Positions 1 to 11,350 of a stretch of DNA of 64,000 nucleotides are shown here, in pieces. The notes below the pieces were generated by a model. It was not told the DNA's origin. It ran no database searches and saw nothing but the letters and a program-made list of their open reading frames with translations. This DNA comes from Primulina eburnea (Eukaryota > Streptophyta > Magnoliopsida > Lamiales > Gesneriaceae). The first letter of the stretch is position 1. Every line of letters starts with the position of its first letter. Position numbers and translations under genes: made by a program. Location: the NCBI RefSeq assembly GCF_022965805.1, contig NC_133114.1:6716261-6780260 (forward strand), written 5' to 3'.

Positions 1-1237
1 TGGCTCTAGACAGACTAGTCAGGGCCAGAGTTATACAGGACCATACTGTAGCACTTGTTGAGGGAAGCATTCCACTGAACAGTGCAGAGGAGTGTTCGGC
101 AACTGCCGCATCTGTAAACAGCATGGACACTTTGCTCGAGTGTGTCCACAGAAAGGTGCCCAGGGATCACAGGCAGCTGAGTCATCGGGATCAGTGGCTC
201 AGGCAGGTATACGACCCTCTGCCGTTCATACTTTTCAGCCAGCATCGCCTACTCAGTCACAGCAGAGGCCAGGAGGGGGCCAGACAGCGAGCCAGCCTCC
301 TAGACAGCAGGCCCGATTGTTTGCTTTGACTGAGGAACAAGCCCAGGATGCACCTGATGATGTCGTGGCAGGTAACTGTTTTATTTCTGGTTATCCTGCA
401 TATGTACTGATTGACACTGGCGCATCGCATACTTTTATTTCTGAGAGATTTGCATTGAGTCATGCGTTACCTATTGAGTCATTGTCTGCGGTAGTGTCTG
501 TCTCTTCTCCGTTAGGGACAGGGTTGATGTCAGTGAAAACTGTTAAATCTAGTATACTGCAGTACGATGGGCATACGATTGAGTTAGACTGTATTGTACT
601 TGGGATATCTGACTTTGATTGTATTATTGGTATTGATACATTAACCAAGTACAGAGCTACAGTTGATTGTTTCCACAAGATTGTACGATTCAGACCTGAG
701 ATGGCTGAGGAGTGGAAATTTTACGGTAAGGGTTCTCGAGCCAGAATTCCTTTGATATCTGCAATGAATATGACACAATTATTGCAGAAAGGAGCGGATG
801 GATTCCTGGTATATTCACTTGATTTACTGAAGTCGAGCCCATCATTTGCGGACATGCCAGTGGTGTGTGAGTTTGCTGATGTCTTTCCAGATGAGATTCC
901 TGGATTGCCTCCGATTCGAGAGATAGACTTCAGCATTGAATTAATGCCAGGAACAATTCCGATTTCGAAAAATCCATACCGGATGGCACCGATCGAACTG
1001 AAAGAGTTGAAAGAACAGTTGGAGGATTTACTGGCCAAGGGATATATTAGACCGAGTGTATCTCCTTGGGGTGCTCCAGTACTGTTCGTGAGAAAGAAGG
1101 ACGGGTCGATGAGACTTTGTATCGACTATCGGCAGCTGAACAAGGCAACGGTAAAGAATAAATATCCATTGCCTCGTATTGATGATTTGTTTGATCAGTT
1201 GCAGGGTTCATCTGTATATAATCCAAGATCGATTTGA
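1..1237 (+). pseudogene. Truncated upstream gag-protease-RT copy
   Basis: This is the 5' member of the tandem dimer. It reads from the gag zinc knuckles through the DTGA protease to the early RT ([17 protein letters not shown]). A TGA at 59-61 replaces the glycine codon present in the second copy, inside the first zinc knuckle, so the longest open stretch starts at 92. The frame ends at 1237 because of the same 2-bp insertion before the RT motif-A region that is seen in the second copy. At 1236-1241 the sequence switches from RT to LTR through a shared GAGATC. The RT palm, RNase H and integrase are missing. It keeps Asp in the CIDYR motif, where copy 2 has Ile. Confidence 0.88.
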
Positions 1238-1497
1238 GATCGTGATTAGAGTGGAGATTTCCGGACTTTGAGTATGATGTATAATAGGGTTGGAACACTT
1301 GACATTAGTTGTTAAACCTTAGTTTAGTTGAATGTATGCAGTACAGGACTTGTATTGTATTTTATACTGATATGTATATTAGTTTGATTTCACTACGTTC
1401 CGCACTTTAAAAAGAAAAAAATTTTAGACCCTGTTTTATAATTGATTAATTAGTCTCAAAGATGATTAAGAACTTGATTAGCGTCCGGGTCCCCACA
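1236..1497 (+). repeat. Truncated 5' LTR (last ~260 bp only)
   Basis: The stretch matches 8117-8378 of the complete 3' LTR nearly base for base and ends in CCCCACA just before the primer-binding site. The missing LTR start means promoter and TATA sequences are absent from this copy. The breakpoint carries a 6-bp microhomology (GAGATC) to RT. Confidence 0.9.
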
Positions 1498-1502
1498 ACA
1501 GG

Positions 1503-1514
1503 TGGTATCAGAGC
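1503..1514 (+). promoter_or_regulatory. Primer-binding site (initiator Met tRNA)
   Basis: TGGTATCAGAGC follows the LTR end after five bases and is the complement of the 3' end of plant initiator-Met tRNA, the usual minus-strand primer. Confidence 0.9.
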
Positions 1515-1738
1515 GATAGATCCCTTAGACTGAGATAGAAGCTAGGGAGCGGGGTAGATTGATTTTCTTTCCTGCTTTTGATTGCTAGCATGATTCCTGT
1601 TTTAATATATGCTACCTGAATTATCTGATATTGATATGGTATTGTATATTATTGGAATGGATCAGCTGTAAGATGATCCGAGGAGGATTGAAACTGGTAA
1701 GTGGTATTTGGAATTACTAACCTCTTCGATTATCAGAT

Positions 1739-3727
1739 ATGCCTCCGAGAAGGATACCAGAACAGGGAAGTACATCGAATCCTCCTATGGATGTGACCCC
1801 TACTCCAATGGAGCAATTGTTGAAAAGATTTCAGTCATTCCATCCACCGACTTTGAAAGGAACGGATAATTCCGTAGAATGTGAGAGTTGGTTGGACGAT
1901 ATTGAATCGTTGTTCGAATCTTTGGAATATACTGAGGAAAAGAGGGTGAAACTGATCGGACACCAGATGCATGACGTTGCTAAACACTGGTGGAACACGA
2001 CAAAACGGGCTTTGGAATTACGAGGTACGGCCATTACCTGGAATGTGTTTAAGACTGAATTTTATCTACGGTTCTTTCCAGTTTCATATAGGAAGGACAA
2101 GGGAGCCGAGTTTGCAAACTTGAGATAGGGCCAGTTAAACATTGAGGATTATGTGGCTAAGTTCTCTACTCTGCTCCGATTTGCCCCTCATGTGGCTGGG
2201 AGTGATGAGGCCGTTGCAGACCAGTTTATAAATGGTCTAAATCCTGAAATCTTTACCCTGGTGAATACCGGAAGGCCAAACAATTTCACTGATGCTCTGA
2301 ATCGAGCTAAGGGAGCCGAAGCCGGATTGATAAGACAGAAAGAGGCTTCGTTTGTGCCTTCAGCACCGAGTTCACAGATGCCTCCACCATTTCCTCGATT
2401 TGAGAGCGGCGGTGGAAGTGGGAAGAAAGACTTCCTGAAGGCTAAGGGGAAGAAATTCAAGAAAGCTGGGAGTAGCTCCTCTAGTTCGAGTGGCTCTAGA
2501 CAGACTAGTCAGGGCCAGAGTTATACAGGACCATACTGTAGCACTTGTGGAGGGAAGCATTCCACTGAACAGTGCAGAGGAGTGTTCGGCAACTGCCGCA
2601 TCTGTAAACAGCATGGACACTTTGCTCGAGTGTGTCCACAGAAAGGTGCCCAGGGATCACAGGCAGCTGAGTCATCGGGATCAGTGGCTCAGGCAGGTAT
2701 ACGACCCTCTGCCGTTATTACTTTTCAGCTAGCATCGTCTACTCAGTCACAGCAGAGGCCAGGAGGGGGCCAGACAGCGAGCCAGCCTCCTAGACAGCAG
2801 GCCCGATTGTTTGCTTTGACTGAGGAACAAGCTCAGGATGCACCTGATGATGTCGTGGCAGGTAACTGTTTTATTTCTGGTTATCCTGCATATGTACTGA
2901 TTGACACTGGCGCATCGCATACTTTTATTTCTGAGAGATTTGCATTGAGTCATGCGTTACCTATTGAGTCATTGTCTGCGGTAGTGTCTGTCTCTTCTCC
3001 GTTAGGGACAGGGTTGATGTCAGTGAAAACTGTTAAATCTAGTATACTGCAGTACGATGGGCATACGATTGAGTTAGACTGTATTGTACTTGGGATATCT
3101 GACTTTGATTGTATTATTGGTATTGATACATTAACCAAGTACAGAGCTACAGTTGATTGTTTCCACAAGATTGTACGATTCAGACCTGAGATGGCTGAGG
3201 AGTGGAAATTTTACGATAAGGGTTCTCGAGCCAGAATTTCTTTGATATCTGCAATGAATATGACACAATTATTGCAGAAAAGAGCGGATGGATTCCTGGT
3301 ATATTCACTTGATTTACTGAAGTCGAGCCCATCATTGGCGGAATTGCCAGTGGTGTGTGAGTTTGCTGATGTCTTTCCAGATGAGATTCCTGGATTGCCT
3401 CCGATTCGAGAGATAGACTTCAGCATTGAATTAATGCCAGGAACAATTCCGATTTCGAGAGCTCCATACCGGATGGCACCGATCGAACTGAAAGAGTTGA
3501 AAGAACAGTTGGAGGATTTACTGGCCAAGGGATATATTAGACCGAGTGTATCTCCTTGGGGTGCTCCAGTACTGTTCGTGAGAAAGAAGGACGGGTCGAT
3601 GAGACTTTGTATCATCTATCGGCAGCTGAACAAGGCAACGGTAAAGAATAAATATCCATTGCCTCGTATTGATGATTTGTTTGATCAGTTGCAGGGTTCA
3701 TCTGTATATAATCCAAGATCGATTTGA
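1739..3727 (+). pseudogene. gag-protease-N-terminal RT of Tekay-like element
   Basis: The ATG at 1739 opens a MPPRR start typical of plant gypsy gag. The retrotransposon gag domain spans about residues 50-215. Two zinc knuckles follow ([13 protein letters not shown] and [14 protein letters not shown]), then an aspartic protease with IDTGASHTF and the first RT motifs. A TAG at 2126-2128 interrupts gag in frame; CAG is the likely original, fitting CHG-context deamination. In RT the motif reads CIIYR instead of CIDYR. A 2-bp insertion near 3709 shifts the frame and ends this ORF at 3727 just before the motif-A region. Role: capsid/nucleocapsid, polyprotein cleavage and cDNA synthesis. This copy is defective. 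Confidence 0.9.
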
Positions 3728-6237
3728 GATCTGGATACCATCAATTGAGAGTCAGGGATTCTGATATCTCAAAGACAGCATTCAGAACCAAGTATGGACA
3801 CTATGAGTTTATTGTCATGCCTTTTGGGCTAATGAATGCACCGGCGGTATTTATGGGATTGATGAACCGCGTTTTTCAGAAATATTTGGATGATTTTGTT
3901 ATCATATTCATTGATGATATATTGATCTATTCAAAGAATATGATTGAGCATGCTAATCATCTGAGGACTGTGCTGAGTATTTTGAGGGCTGAGAAATTGT
4001 ATGCTAAATTGTCGAAATGCGAGTTCTGGTTGAAACAGGTGGTATTTCTGGGACATATCATATCCGGAGACGGGATATCAGTTGATCCCAGTAAGGTTGA
4101 GGCAGTGATTTCGTGGCCGAGACCGACATCTGTACCAGAGATACGCAGCTTTATGGGTTTGGCAGGATATTATCGTCGATTCATTAAAGATTTCTCGAGC
4201 ATTGCCAAACCGATTACACAGTTGACTCAGAAAAATGCTCCGTTTGTCTGGTCTGAAGACTGTGAGATCAGTTTTCTTGAACTGAAGAAAAGATTGACCA
4301 GTGCTCCTGTGTTGACGATTCCAGCAGGTACTGGTGATTTTGTGGTTTATTGTGATGCATCTCATAGAGGATTGGGATGTATACTGATGCAACGAGGGCA
4401 TGTCATTGCCTATGCCTCGAGACAATTGAAACCACATGAGATCCGTTATCCAATTCATGATCTTGAATTGGCAGCCATAGTCTTTGCCTTGAAGATATGG
4501 CAACATTACCTCTACGGTGAGAAATTTGAAATCTATTCTGATCATAAGAGCTTGAAATATCTGTTTTCGCAATCAGAGTTGAATATGAGACAGCGGAGAT
4601 GGCTAGATTTATTGAAAGACTTTGATTGTGAGATTAAATACTATCCGGGAAAGTCAAATGCAGCAGCAGATGCACTAAGTCGAAAGGTATGTGCACTATC
4701 CTTGTTGACTATTGGTGTTTCGAATTTGATTGAAGACTGCTGTTTGTCTGGATTAGTATTTGAGACAGGTCGGAGACCAATAAGATTATATACTATTCAA
4801 GCTGAACCAGAGCTGATTTTGAGAATTAAAGCAGCTCAGAAAGGTGATCAGAATATACAGAAATCGATTGCTATGGTTAGAGCTGGACATCGATCGGAAT
4901 ATCAGATGAGAAATGGTATTTTGTATGTGAATAATCGGTTGGTTGTGCCGAATGTTTCGGATTTGAGACAGCAAATACTGACAGAAGCGCACAACAGTCG
5001 ATTTAGCATTCATCCTGGTGGCAGAAAAATGTACAATGATTTAAAGACACAGTATTGGTGGAAACAAATGAAATCTGATGTTACTGAATTTGTAGCCAAG
5101 TGTCTGAATTGCCAACAGGTGAAAGCTGAGAGGAAGAAACCAGGAGGACTATTACAGAGTTTGTCGATTCCTGAATGGAAATGGGATCACATTTCCATGG
5201 ATTTTGTGACACAGTTACCGAGATCCTCCCGAGGTTGTGATGCAATTTGGGTCGTGATTGATCGATTGACCAAATCTGCATGTTTTATTCCATACAAGAT
5301 GACGTACCGATATGATCAGATGGCCGATATTTATGTCAAGGAAGTGGTTAGATTGCATGGAGTGCCGAATTCGATTGTTTCAGATCGTGATCCTCGATTT
5401 ACATCGCACTTCTGGCAGTGCTTGCAGCAAGCTCTTGGTACGAAGTTACATCTTAGTACCGCATATCATCCACAGACTGACGGACAGTCAGAGCGTACGA
5501 TACAGACATTGGAAGATATGCTGAGAGCTGTAGTACTTGATTTTAGCACTGGATGGCAAGATGCATTGCCTCTCTGTGAATTTTCGTACAACAATAACTA
5601 TCAAACGAGTATTGAGATGGCACCATTTGAAGCGTTGTACGGAAAGAAATGTTGATCCCCTCTGTATTGGGATGATATCTCTGAAGTTCCTGAGATTGGA
5701 CCTGATATGATCAGAGATATGATTGAGAAAGTTAAATTGATTCAAAAGAAAATGAAGGCAGCTCAGGATCGACAAGCCAAATATGCCAACCTTTGACGTA
5801 GACCGTTGGTATTTGAAAGTGGAGACCGAGTATTCCTGAAGATTTCTCCTTTCAGAGGTGTTGTCAGATTTGGCAAGAAAGGGAAATTGTCTCCAAGATA
5901 TGTGGGTCCTTATGAGATTCTGGAGAAGATAGGAGATCGTGCCTATCGAATCGCCTTGCCGCCTTCATTATCGGGAATACATGATGTCTTTCATGTATCA
6001 ATGCTGCGGAAATATCTCCCTGATGATTCCCATGTTATTCAACCAGACGAGACTGAGCTGGATGAGACATTGAGTTATATCGAGAAGCCGATCCAGATTA
6101 TCGATCGTAAGGAAAAACAGCTCAGAACGAAGATGATTCCGTTGGTGAAAGTACAATGGACTCGTCATGGTGTTGAAGAAGCTACTTGGGAGACTGAATC
6201 TGACATGAGACAGGAATTCCCAGCATTATTTTACTGA
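3724..6237 (+). pseudogene. RT-RNase H-integrase-chromodomain of Tekay-like element
   Basis: RT resumes in frame at 3724 (RSGYHQLR) with the active-site motif [10 protein letters not shown]. RNase H ([10 protein letters not shown], with later E and D positions) and an integrase follow. The integrase has an H-H-C-C zinc-binding region and catalytic D, D, E at [15 protein letters not shown] and [10 protein letters not shown]. The C-terminus contains a chromodomain-like VKVQWTRHGVEEATW. Two TGA codons (5653-5655 and 5794-5796) sit where family members carry arginine, so both are explained by CGA to TGA change. The last open piece is 5806-6237. Confidence 0.9.
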
Positions 6238-6310
6238 TGTAAATCCCTATTACATTTCTTATACAGTTATGTGTATATACTCCTTAATGATATGATTGAA
6301 TTGCCTGTGA

Positions 6311-6346
6311 TTTCGAGGACGAAATCGTATCTTAGGGGGGGAGAAA
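6311..6346 (+). promoter_or_regulatory. TTTCGAGGACGAAA hairpin and polypurine tract
   Basis: The inverted repeat TTTCG-AGGA-CGAAA (6311-6324) precedes a G-rich polypurine tract (6334-6346) that abuts the LTR. The same 14-mer occurs before the tract in the other two gypsy families of the window. The tract primes plus-strand DNA; the hairpin's role is unknown to me. Confidence 0.8.
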
Positions 6347-6476
6347 TGTAATGCCCGGAATTTTAATCCCAGTAATCGGTAATTATTGATTTATAATTTG
6401 ATATGATTACGAAAGGATTAATCGAGACCTGAAATAAGATTACATATGGATTGTGTAAGTGTTGGACAGAAGTAGT

Positions 6477-6696
6477 GGCGCCCGAGCGGTAGAAAATGAC
6501 CGCCCGAGCGCCATTGTTCAACAAGGTAGGCATTTGGGCAGAAAGTATGGCGCCCGAGCGCCAATGTACAATCCGAAAAGAGTTCGGACAGAAACTGCCG
6601 CGCTCGAGCGGTAGTTTATTACCGCTCGAGCGCCGCCGGAAATGAAAGGAATTCTGGAGAAGCCACGTACAGATTTCATGCAATATGTATATAAAG
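6477..6696 (+). promoter_or_regulatory. GC-rich palindromes upstream of LTR TATA box
   Basis: Hairpin units lie at 6477-6512 (imperfect), 6549-6562, and 6601-6632, where CGCTCGAGCGGT and ACCGCTCGAGCG form a perfect stem around 8 nt. A TATATAAAG box follows at 6688-6696, about 55 bp from the last unit, so this is probably the LTR core promoter. Confidence 0.75.
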
Positions 6697-7535
6697 TTTC
6701 CTGATTGTCTCCTCAGAATTCGTAGGAGATAATCGAGAAAAGCTTCAGAAAAGTATCGGAAAATCCTTACGCCTTTTGTGAGAAATCCGTCCGTCTGATT
6801 TTAAATCAGACTTTGGTACCGAGTTCCTATCAACGTAGGCTACAACTGGACGTAAGTTTTGCTACGTTTTGACATGCTTTGAAATTATGCTATTGTCAAA
6901 ATTGAATAGGATTCATATATGATGTTCTTGATATGTTAGACATCGTAGAATCGAAGTCAGATTGAGAAACGGAATGATTATGGAATTGTTATGACTTTTT
7001 AGGGTATATTGATTTATACCGGACAGATTTGAATTGTAACGGGATTACGGATTGTCTTGGATACGAGTTATAGATTGTAACTGTTATCTGGTGAACTGGT
7101 AGTGACGGGGATATTAAAATTGTACCGTTATACCGTTGATTTGGAATTAAATCAAGATTGATCAGATTGTTATGGAATTGACTCGTATATTGATATGAGA
7201 TTATTGATATTGTCAGTACCAGACAGATTGTGAGTTCAGGACTTTGACTGAGCAAGAAAACGACGAAAGAAAGGTATAAGTCAATGTGGTATTGGGAGAT
7301 GGACTTGAGTCGGTTTAGACTTGGGTTTCCCTAAATCACATACTTTACTTTATTGCATTGATATTTGCATTGAGTTGATTGATATACTTGTTCTCTTGAT
7401 TTTAGACAGCAGGTATTAGACGAGTAGTCTTATGACAGAAGTGCCGTTAGTGGTGGGATCACCACGGGCACATTGCACGATGTCATAAGATTGTGTATTG
7501 GCGGTTGTGCCAAAGACTGTCACTGGATGTTTGGC

Positions 7536-7840
7536 TATCGATGTGGATAGGATGGTGGCTTTTTCTATTACTGTTAATCAGTATTGTATCGATGTGGATA
7601 GATTAGTAGCTCTTCTATTACTGTTAATCGATGTCATATCGATGTGGATAGAATTAGAGTTGCTTCTATTACTGTTAATCGGTACTATATTGATGTGGAT
7701 AGAATAATAGCTTCCTCTATTACTGGTAACCGATACCATATCGATGTGAATAGAACTGGAGTCTTTTCTATTACTGTTGATCGATACCGTATCGGCGTGG
7801 ATAGAACTGGAGTCTTTTCTATTACAGTTAGTCGATACAT
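7536..7840 (+). repeat. 51-bp minisatellite, six copies, inside LTR
   Basis: Six tandem units of 50-51 bp begin TATCGATGTGGATAG or a variant and contain CTATTACTGTTAATCG. They diverge slightly from one another. The unit length is not a multiple giving a conserved protein, so short ORFs here are incidental. Confidence 0.85.
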
Positions 7841-8383
7841 GCATGCCAACTTCTGGAATCGGGATCCCTAGACTAGGACTGAGTCTAGTCTGAATGATGT
7901 AGCTACGAGTATTGTCGACAGTTTGATATTGATTATGTTTCAGACTTTGTTACATATATCCGTTACCTGATTACATGCTTTATATTGTTTATATGATTGC
8001 ATGTTTCGTTGATTTATACTGGGAGTATATTCTCACCGGTTTATCCGGCTGTTGTCTTGTCTGTATGTGTACTTGACAACAGGTGGGACATGATCAGGGT
8101 CCAGGAGATGAAGAGAGAGATCGTGATTACAGTGGAGATTTCCGGACTTTGAGTATGATGTATAATAGGGTTGGAACACTTGACATTAGTTGTTAAACCT
8201 TAGTTTAGTTGAATGTATGCAGTACAGGACTTGTATTGTATTTTATACTGATATGTATATTAGTTTGATTTCACTACGTTCCGCACTTTAAAAAGAAAAA
8301 ATTTTTAGACCCTGTTTTATAATTGATTAATTAGTCCCAAAGATGATTAAGAACTTGATTAGCGTCCGGGTCCCCACAAATTT

Positions 8384-9132
8384 ATGCTGGATTCTATTAA
8401 CGAAATGCGATGTATTGAATTGTATATCGAAACGGATTTCTTCGAGCATAATGTACATCTTGATGTTCCTGAATCATACGTTCCATGTATAACTGAAGGG
8501 TTCAATTCGATGGGATTTAAGGATGAAGCCGGTAATTCCGCTAATGTTTTTTTCAAACCAATAGATGAAAATCGATTTAATTCGGATGATTGGATTGGGG
8601 GATGGGATCAGTATATTACTGCCACCGTAGAAGAAAATGTTTACTGTCCGATTTCCACACGAGGAAGGGATTCTGGTGCAAAAGGATGGTACTCGGTTGA
8701 CACAAATCATGCAGGTTTCGATTGTTCACCGAGTGTGTATCCTAGTGGATCGAGTCATGTATTGACACCTGTCGTACCTGATGAACAAAGATCACGTGAG
8801 TTTTCATTAGATGTTCACCTTCCGCCACCAAAATACTTACTGAACCCGCCACAACTGCAAGTGAAACAGATGAGGATGAGCATGAAGACGAAAATGCCAC
8901 TTTTGCTGATATTGGTCCATCTCATACCGACACCGGTGATCATATACATGCATATCCTTTTGAAGTCATTTCAAATCTTGAACATCGACCCGATGCATTA
9001 CCATTATTTTTCCCGCCTGTCGGTCTATCCTTATATGACGTACCTCAATTCTTTAGTACAATATATGGTAAGCAATGCCCTGATTTTGTTGGAATTCCAT
9101 CTGCATCGAATTTGAGTTATTATAACGTAGAT
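8384..9132 (+). pseudogene. MULE (MuDR-type) transposase, N-terminal part
   Basis: The left half of a transposase gene is cut on both sides by retroelements. One reading frame runs from 8384 to about 8840. A 1-bp frameshift then moves the coding frame, which continues with an acidic stretch (TDEDEHEDEN) and reaches the insertion point at 9132. Removing the inserted LTR joins this frame in phase to 36033, directly before the MuDR DNA-binding domain. That continuity is the main evidence for identity. The 5' end lies beyond the Tekay-like element to the left, so any start codon here is artificial. Confidence 0.7.
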
Positions 9133-9744
9133 TGTGGGGACCCGGAAGCTAATCCATTCCTTAATCATCTTTAGGAATATTTAATCATTCATAATAAACA
9201 TGGTGTAAATTTTTTTCTTTAAAATGCAAAGCGGAAACGTAATGTAATTAAAATCAAATTACATATTAACCATGAACATACAAATCTGATGTCATCTACA
9301 ATAATCCAACTAGGTTCAACTACATGTCAGTGCTGAATCCTAAGTTGCTTCGGAAGCCCGGATCTCCACGCTATCTAGTCCAGCCTCGTTCTCTTCTTGA
9401 CCCTGATCCTATCCCCTGTTGTCATGCACACATACAAACAAGACAACAGCCGATAACTCCGGTGAGAATTACATTCTCAGTATAAATCATGTATACATGC
9501 CTTCATATAAACAATATAAAAGCATATAACGGATAATTCTAACATGTATCAAATCAGAACATGAATCAATACAATATTAAATCAAGTTCTAAACATGTGT
9601 CCTATTCAGGAACATAATCAATATCAAGAATAATTCCTATTCTAAACATGTACCCATATCCGGAACATAATCAATATCAAGAATAACTTCTATTCTAAAC
9701 ATGTACCACTATCAGGAACATAATCAATATCAAGAATAACTTCT
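9133..9744 (-). repeat. Solo LTR of Tekay-like family, 3' part
   Basis: The left boundary TGTGGGGACCCGG is the reverse complement of the LTR end seen at 8378, so this LTR points leftward. It is interrupted at 9744 by the copia array and resumes at 34308. Flanks TAGAT (9128-9132) and TATAT (36028-36032) are a 4-of-5 target duplication. No internal region accompanies it, so it is a solo LTR left by recombination. Confidence 0.85.
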
Positions 9745-10905
9745 TGAAGAACCTAAAGGGGGGGTGAATAGGTTCTTTAAGGCCCTTTAGCGTTTTTAAA
9801 ACGAGTTTGCAAAAATTGCAAGCGGAAGACTTGAGGGACAATCACAAATAAATACGATAAATGAATGCGTAAAGTAAGTGCGTAAAATAAATGCGTAATT
9901 TAAATGCAATAAAGTAAATGCGTAAAGTAAAGAGGGATAGAGATGTTTATGGAAGTTCGACGAAGAATCGTCTACGTCTCCCCTTCTCGATGAGGATCGA
10001 GGTATCACTATAACGACTTGGCTTTAGGAGCTCCAAGCTAGCTTTTACAACCACGCCTCGATGCGTCTACTTGGCCTTGAGGGCTCCAAGGATAGCCACG
10101 AACTTTACAACCCACTCGAGAATATTACTTTCACTTTTTTTCTACAACTCTTTTGATATTACAACTCTTTTAATCAACGCACACAAGAGATAGTAGAAAG
10201 CTTTGTAAGAGACAAGAGAGAATGGAGTGGGATGATTGAGAATGCATCCTCAAAGGCCTATTTATACTAGTCTTGGACGCCAAGGTTCGGATCTTCTGTT
10301 TATGCTTCGGAACTTCTGATCAATTTGCGTAATTTCTGGAATGACTTCGGATCTTCCGTTCTTGACTTCGTAGGGTCCGAACATATGCTTCGGAGGGACC
10401 GATCAAACTTCGTTTCTTCCGAACAATTCTTTCAGACAGTGTATGAACAACTTCGGAAGGTCCGAACTCCAGTTCGTACCGTCCGAACATTCCCGCGTTC
10501 CGGAGATTTGAAATCTTCAACATTTCGTAGCTTCCGATCATGTCCATCATACCGTCCGAAATCTACTCAATCAATCAGTCAGATCAAATTGTCTCCGGAT
10601 TGAAGTGATTTGATTGCTTGTGTTCGGAACGTCCGATCCAGTCTTCGGAACGTCCGAACTTGCTCCTCGCAGCTTCCGAACAGCTTATATTTTGCTTCTG
10701 ATTGGCACAATTTCGGACCGTCCGAACCAAATTTCGGATCTTCCGAACGTAACCTTGTTCTTAATTTCCTGCATGCCTCAATATAAAACATTAGTACATT
10801 TTTAAGCCAAGTTTTGGTATCATCAAAACAAAAACTTTGGGATATGTTACAGCATTAAAAACATTAATCTCATCCTCGAGATTTGTATGCGTTTAAGGCG
10901 TAACA
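9745..10905 (-). repeat. Copia LTR1 (1161 bp)
   Basis: On the minus strand it begins TGTTACGCC after a polypurine tract (10906-10920) and ends GGTTCTTCA. It contains the palindrome array and TATA box described separately. It is the 3'-most LTR of the array and carries the left CTTCT duplication. Confidence 0.92.
10258..10750 (-). promoter_or_regulatory. TTCGGA...TCCGAA palindrome array and TATA box of copia LTR
   Basis: About fifteen degenerate copies of a TTCGGA-nnn-TCCGAA palindrome lie between 10285 and 10750, for example TTCGGAACGTCCGAAC. On the minus strand they end just before CTAGTATAAATAGG (10258-10271), a clear TATA box. LTR2 (around 17710-18210) and LTR3 (around 33005-33470) carry the same array. 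Confidence 0.8.
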
Positions 10906-11350
10906 ATCTCCCCCTTTTTGATGATCACAAAACTTGGTTAAAAATTGAGAAACAATAATCAACATAATCTAAATGTTATTAAATAACTCCCCCTTAATCA
11001 AATAACAAATCTAAGAGGTTGAATTAAGGCGAATTTATTTAATAACCATTTAATAGCAATTTTAACCAAATAAATTCTCCCCCTTTTTGCGATAATCAAA
11101 AAGACATAAGCATAAAGAGAGACAAATAAACAGGTAAAATATCCACTAATAAATGCAAGATGAGGAACGGTGATTCCGAAGTAGCCAAGATGAGGAACAC
11201 CTAAAATTTAAAATATTTAGCACATAAATGAATGTTGAGCCATAATTATGGATAAATACAATTAATTTGTATTATCCGACATTATAATGCTCACATTAAT
11301 AATACTCCCCCTCAATTTAACAAATATGTACGAGAGTATTTGACTAATGT
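10906..11350 (-). other. Copia internal 3' untranslated stretch, copy A
   Basis: AT-rich sequence between the end of pol and LTR1. It begins at the LTR with the polypurine tract (CAAAAAGGGGGAGAT on the minus strand). I see no additional ORF, so this copia family lacks an envelope-position gene. The same stretch recurs at 27446-27890 and 33628-34072. Confidence 0.8.

Larger units (their letters stand above)
1..8378 (+). mobile_element. Ty3/gypsy Tekay/Del-like chromovirus, collapsed tandem dimer
   Basis: The order is pol fragment (1-1237), 3' end of an LTR (1236-1497), primer-binding site, gag-protease-RT-RNase H-integrase-chromodomain (1739-6237), polypurine tract, then a complete 3' LTR (6347-8378). 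The fragment at 1-1237 duplicates 2490-3727 with only scattered changes and shares its 2-bp frameshift, so both derive from one element by tandem duplication followed by deletion. The left end lies outside the window, so its target duplication cannot be seen. The insertion sits in the 5' part of a MULE transposase gene. Tekay/Del assignment follows from the C-terminal chromodomain-like segment, gene order and LTR ends; the exact clade is inferred. Confidence 0.88.
6347..8378 (+). repeat. 3' LTR of Tekay-like element (2032 bp)
   Basis: It starts TGTAATGCCCGG after the polypurine tract and ends GGGTCCCCACA, with TG...CA termini. It holds GC-rich palindromes at 6477-6632, a TATA box at 6688-6696 and a 51-bp minisatellite at 7536-7840. 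The last 260 bp match the truncated LTR at 1236-1497. It is homologous, with clear divergence, to the solo LTR at 9133-9744/34308-36027. Confidence 0.92.

Noticed and set aside
1503..1520. tRNA gene fragment
   Set aside because: Only the 12-base primer-binding complement is present; no cloverleaf can be formed.
7536..7840. Regular repeat array that could be mistaken for a CRISPR array
   Set aside because: Units are fully tandem with no unique spacers, inside a plant LTR.
10320..10805. Overlapping ORFs on both strands in the copia LTR (also near 17781-18268 and 33042-33527)
   Set aside because: They run through the TTCGGA palindrome array. Symmetric sequence produces mirror ORFs, and they lie in LTR promoter DNA.
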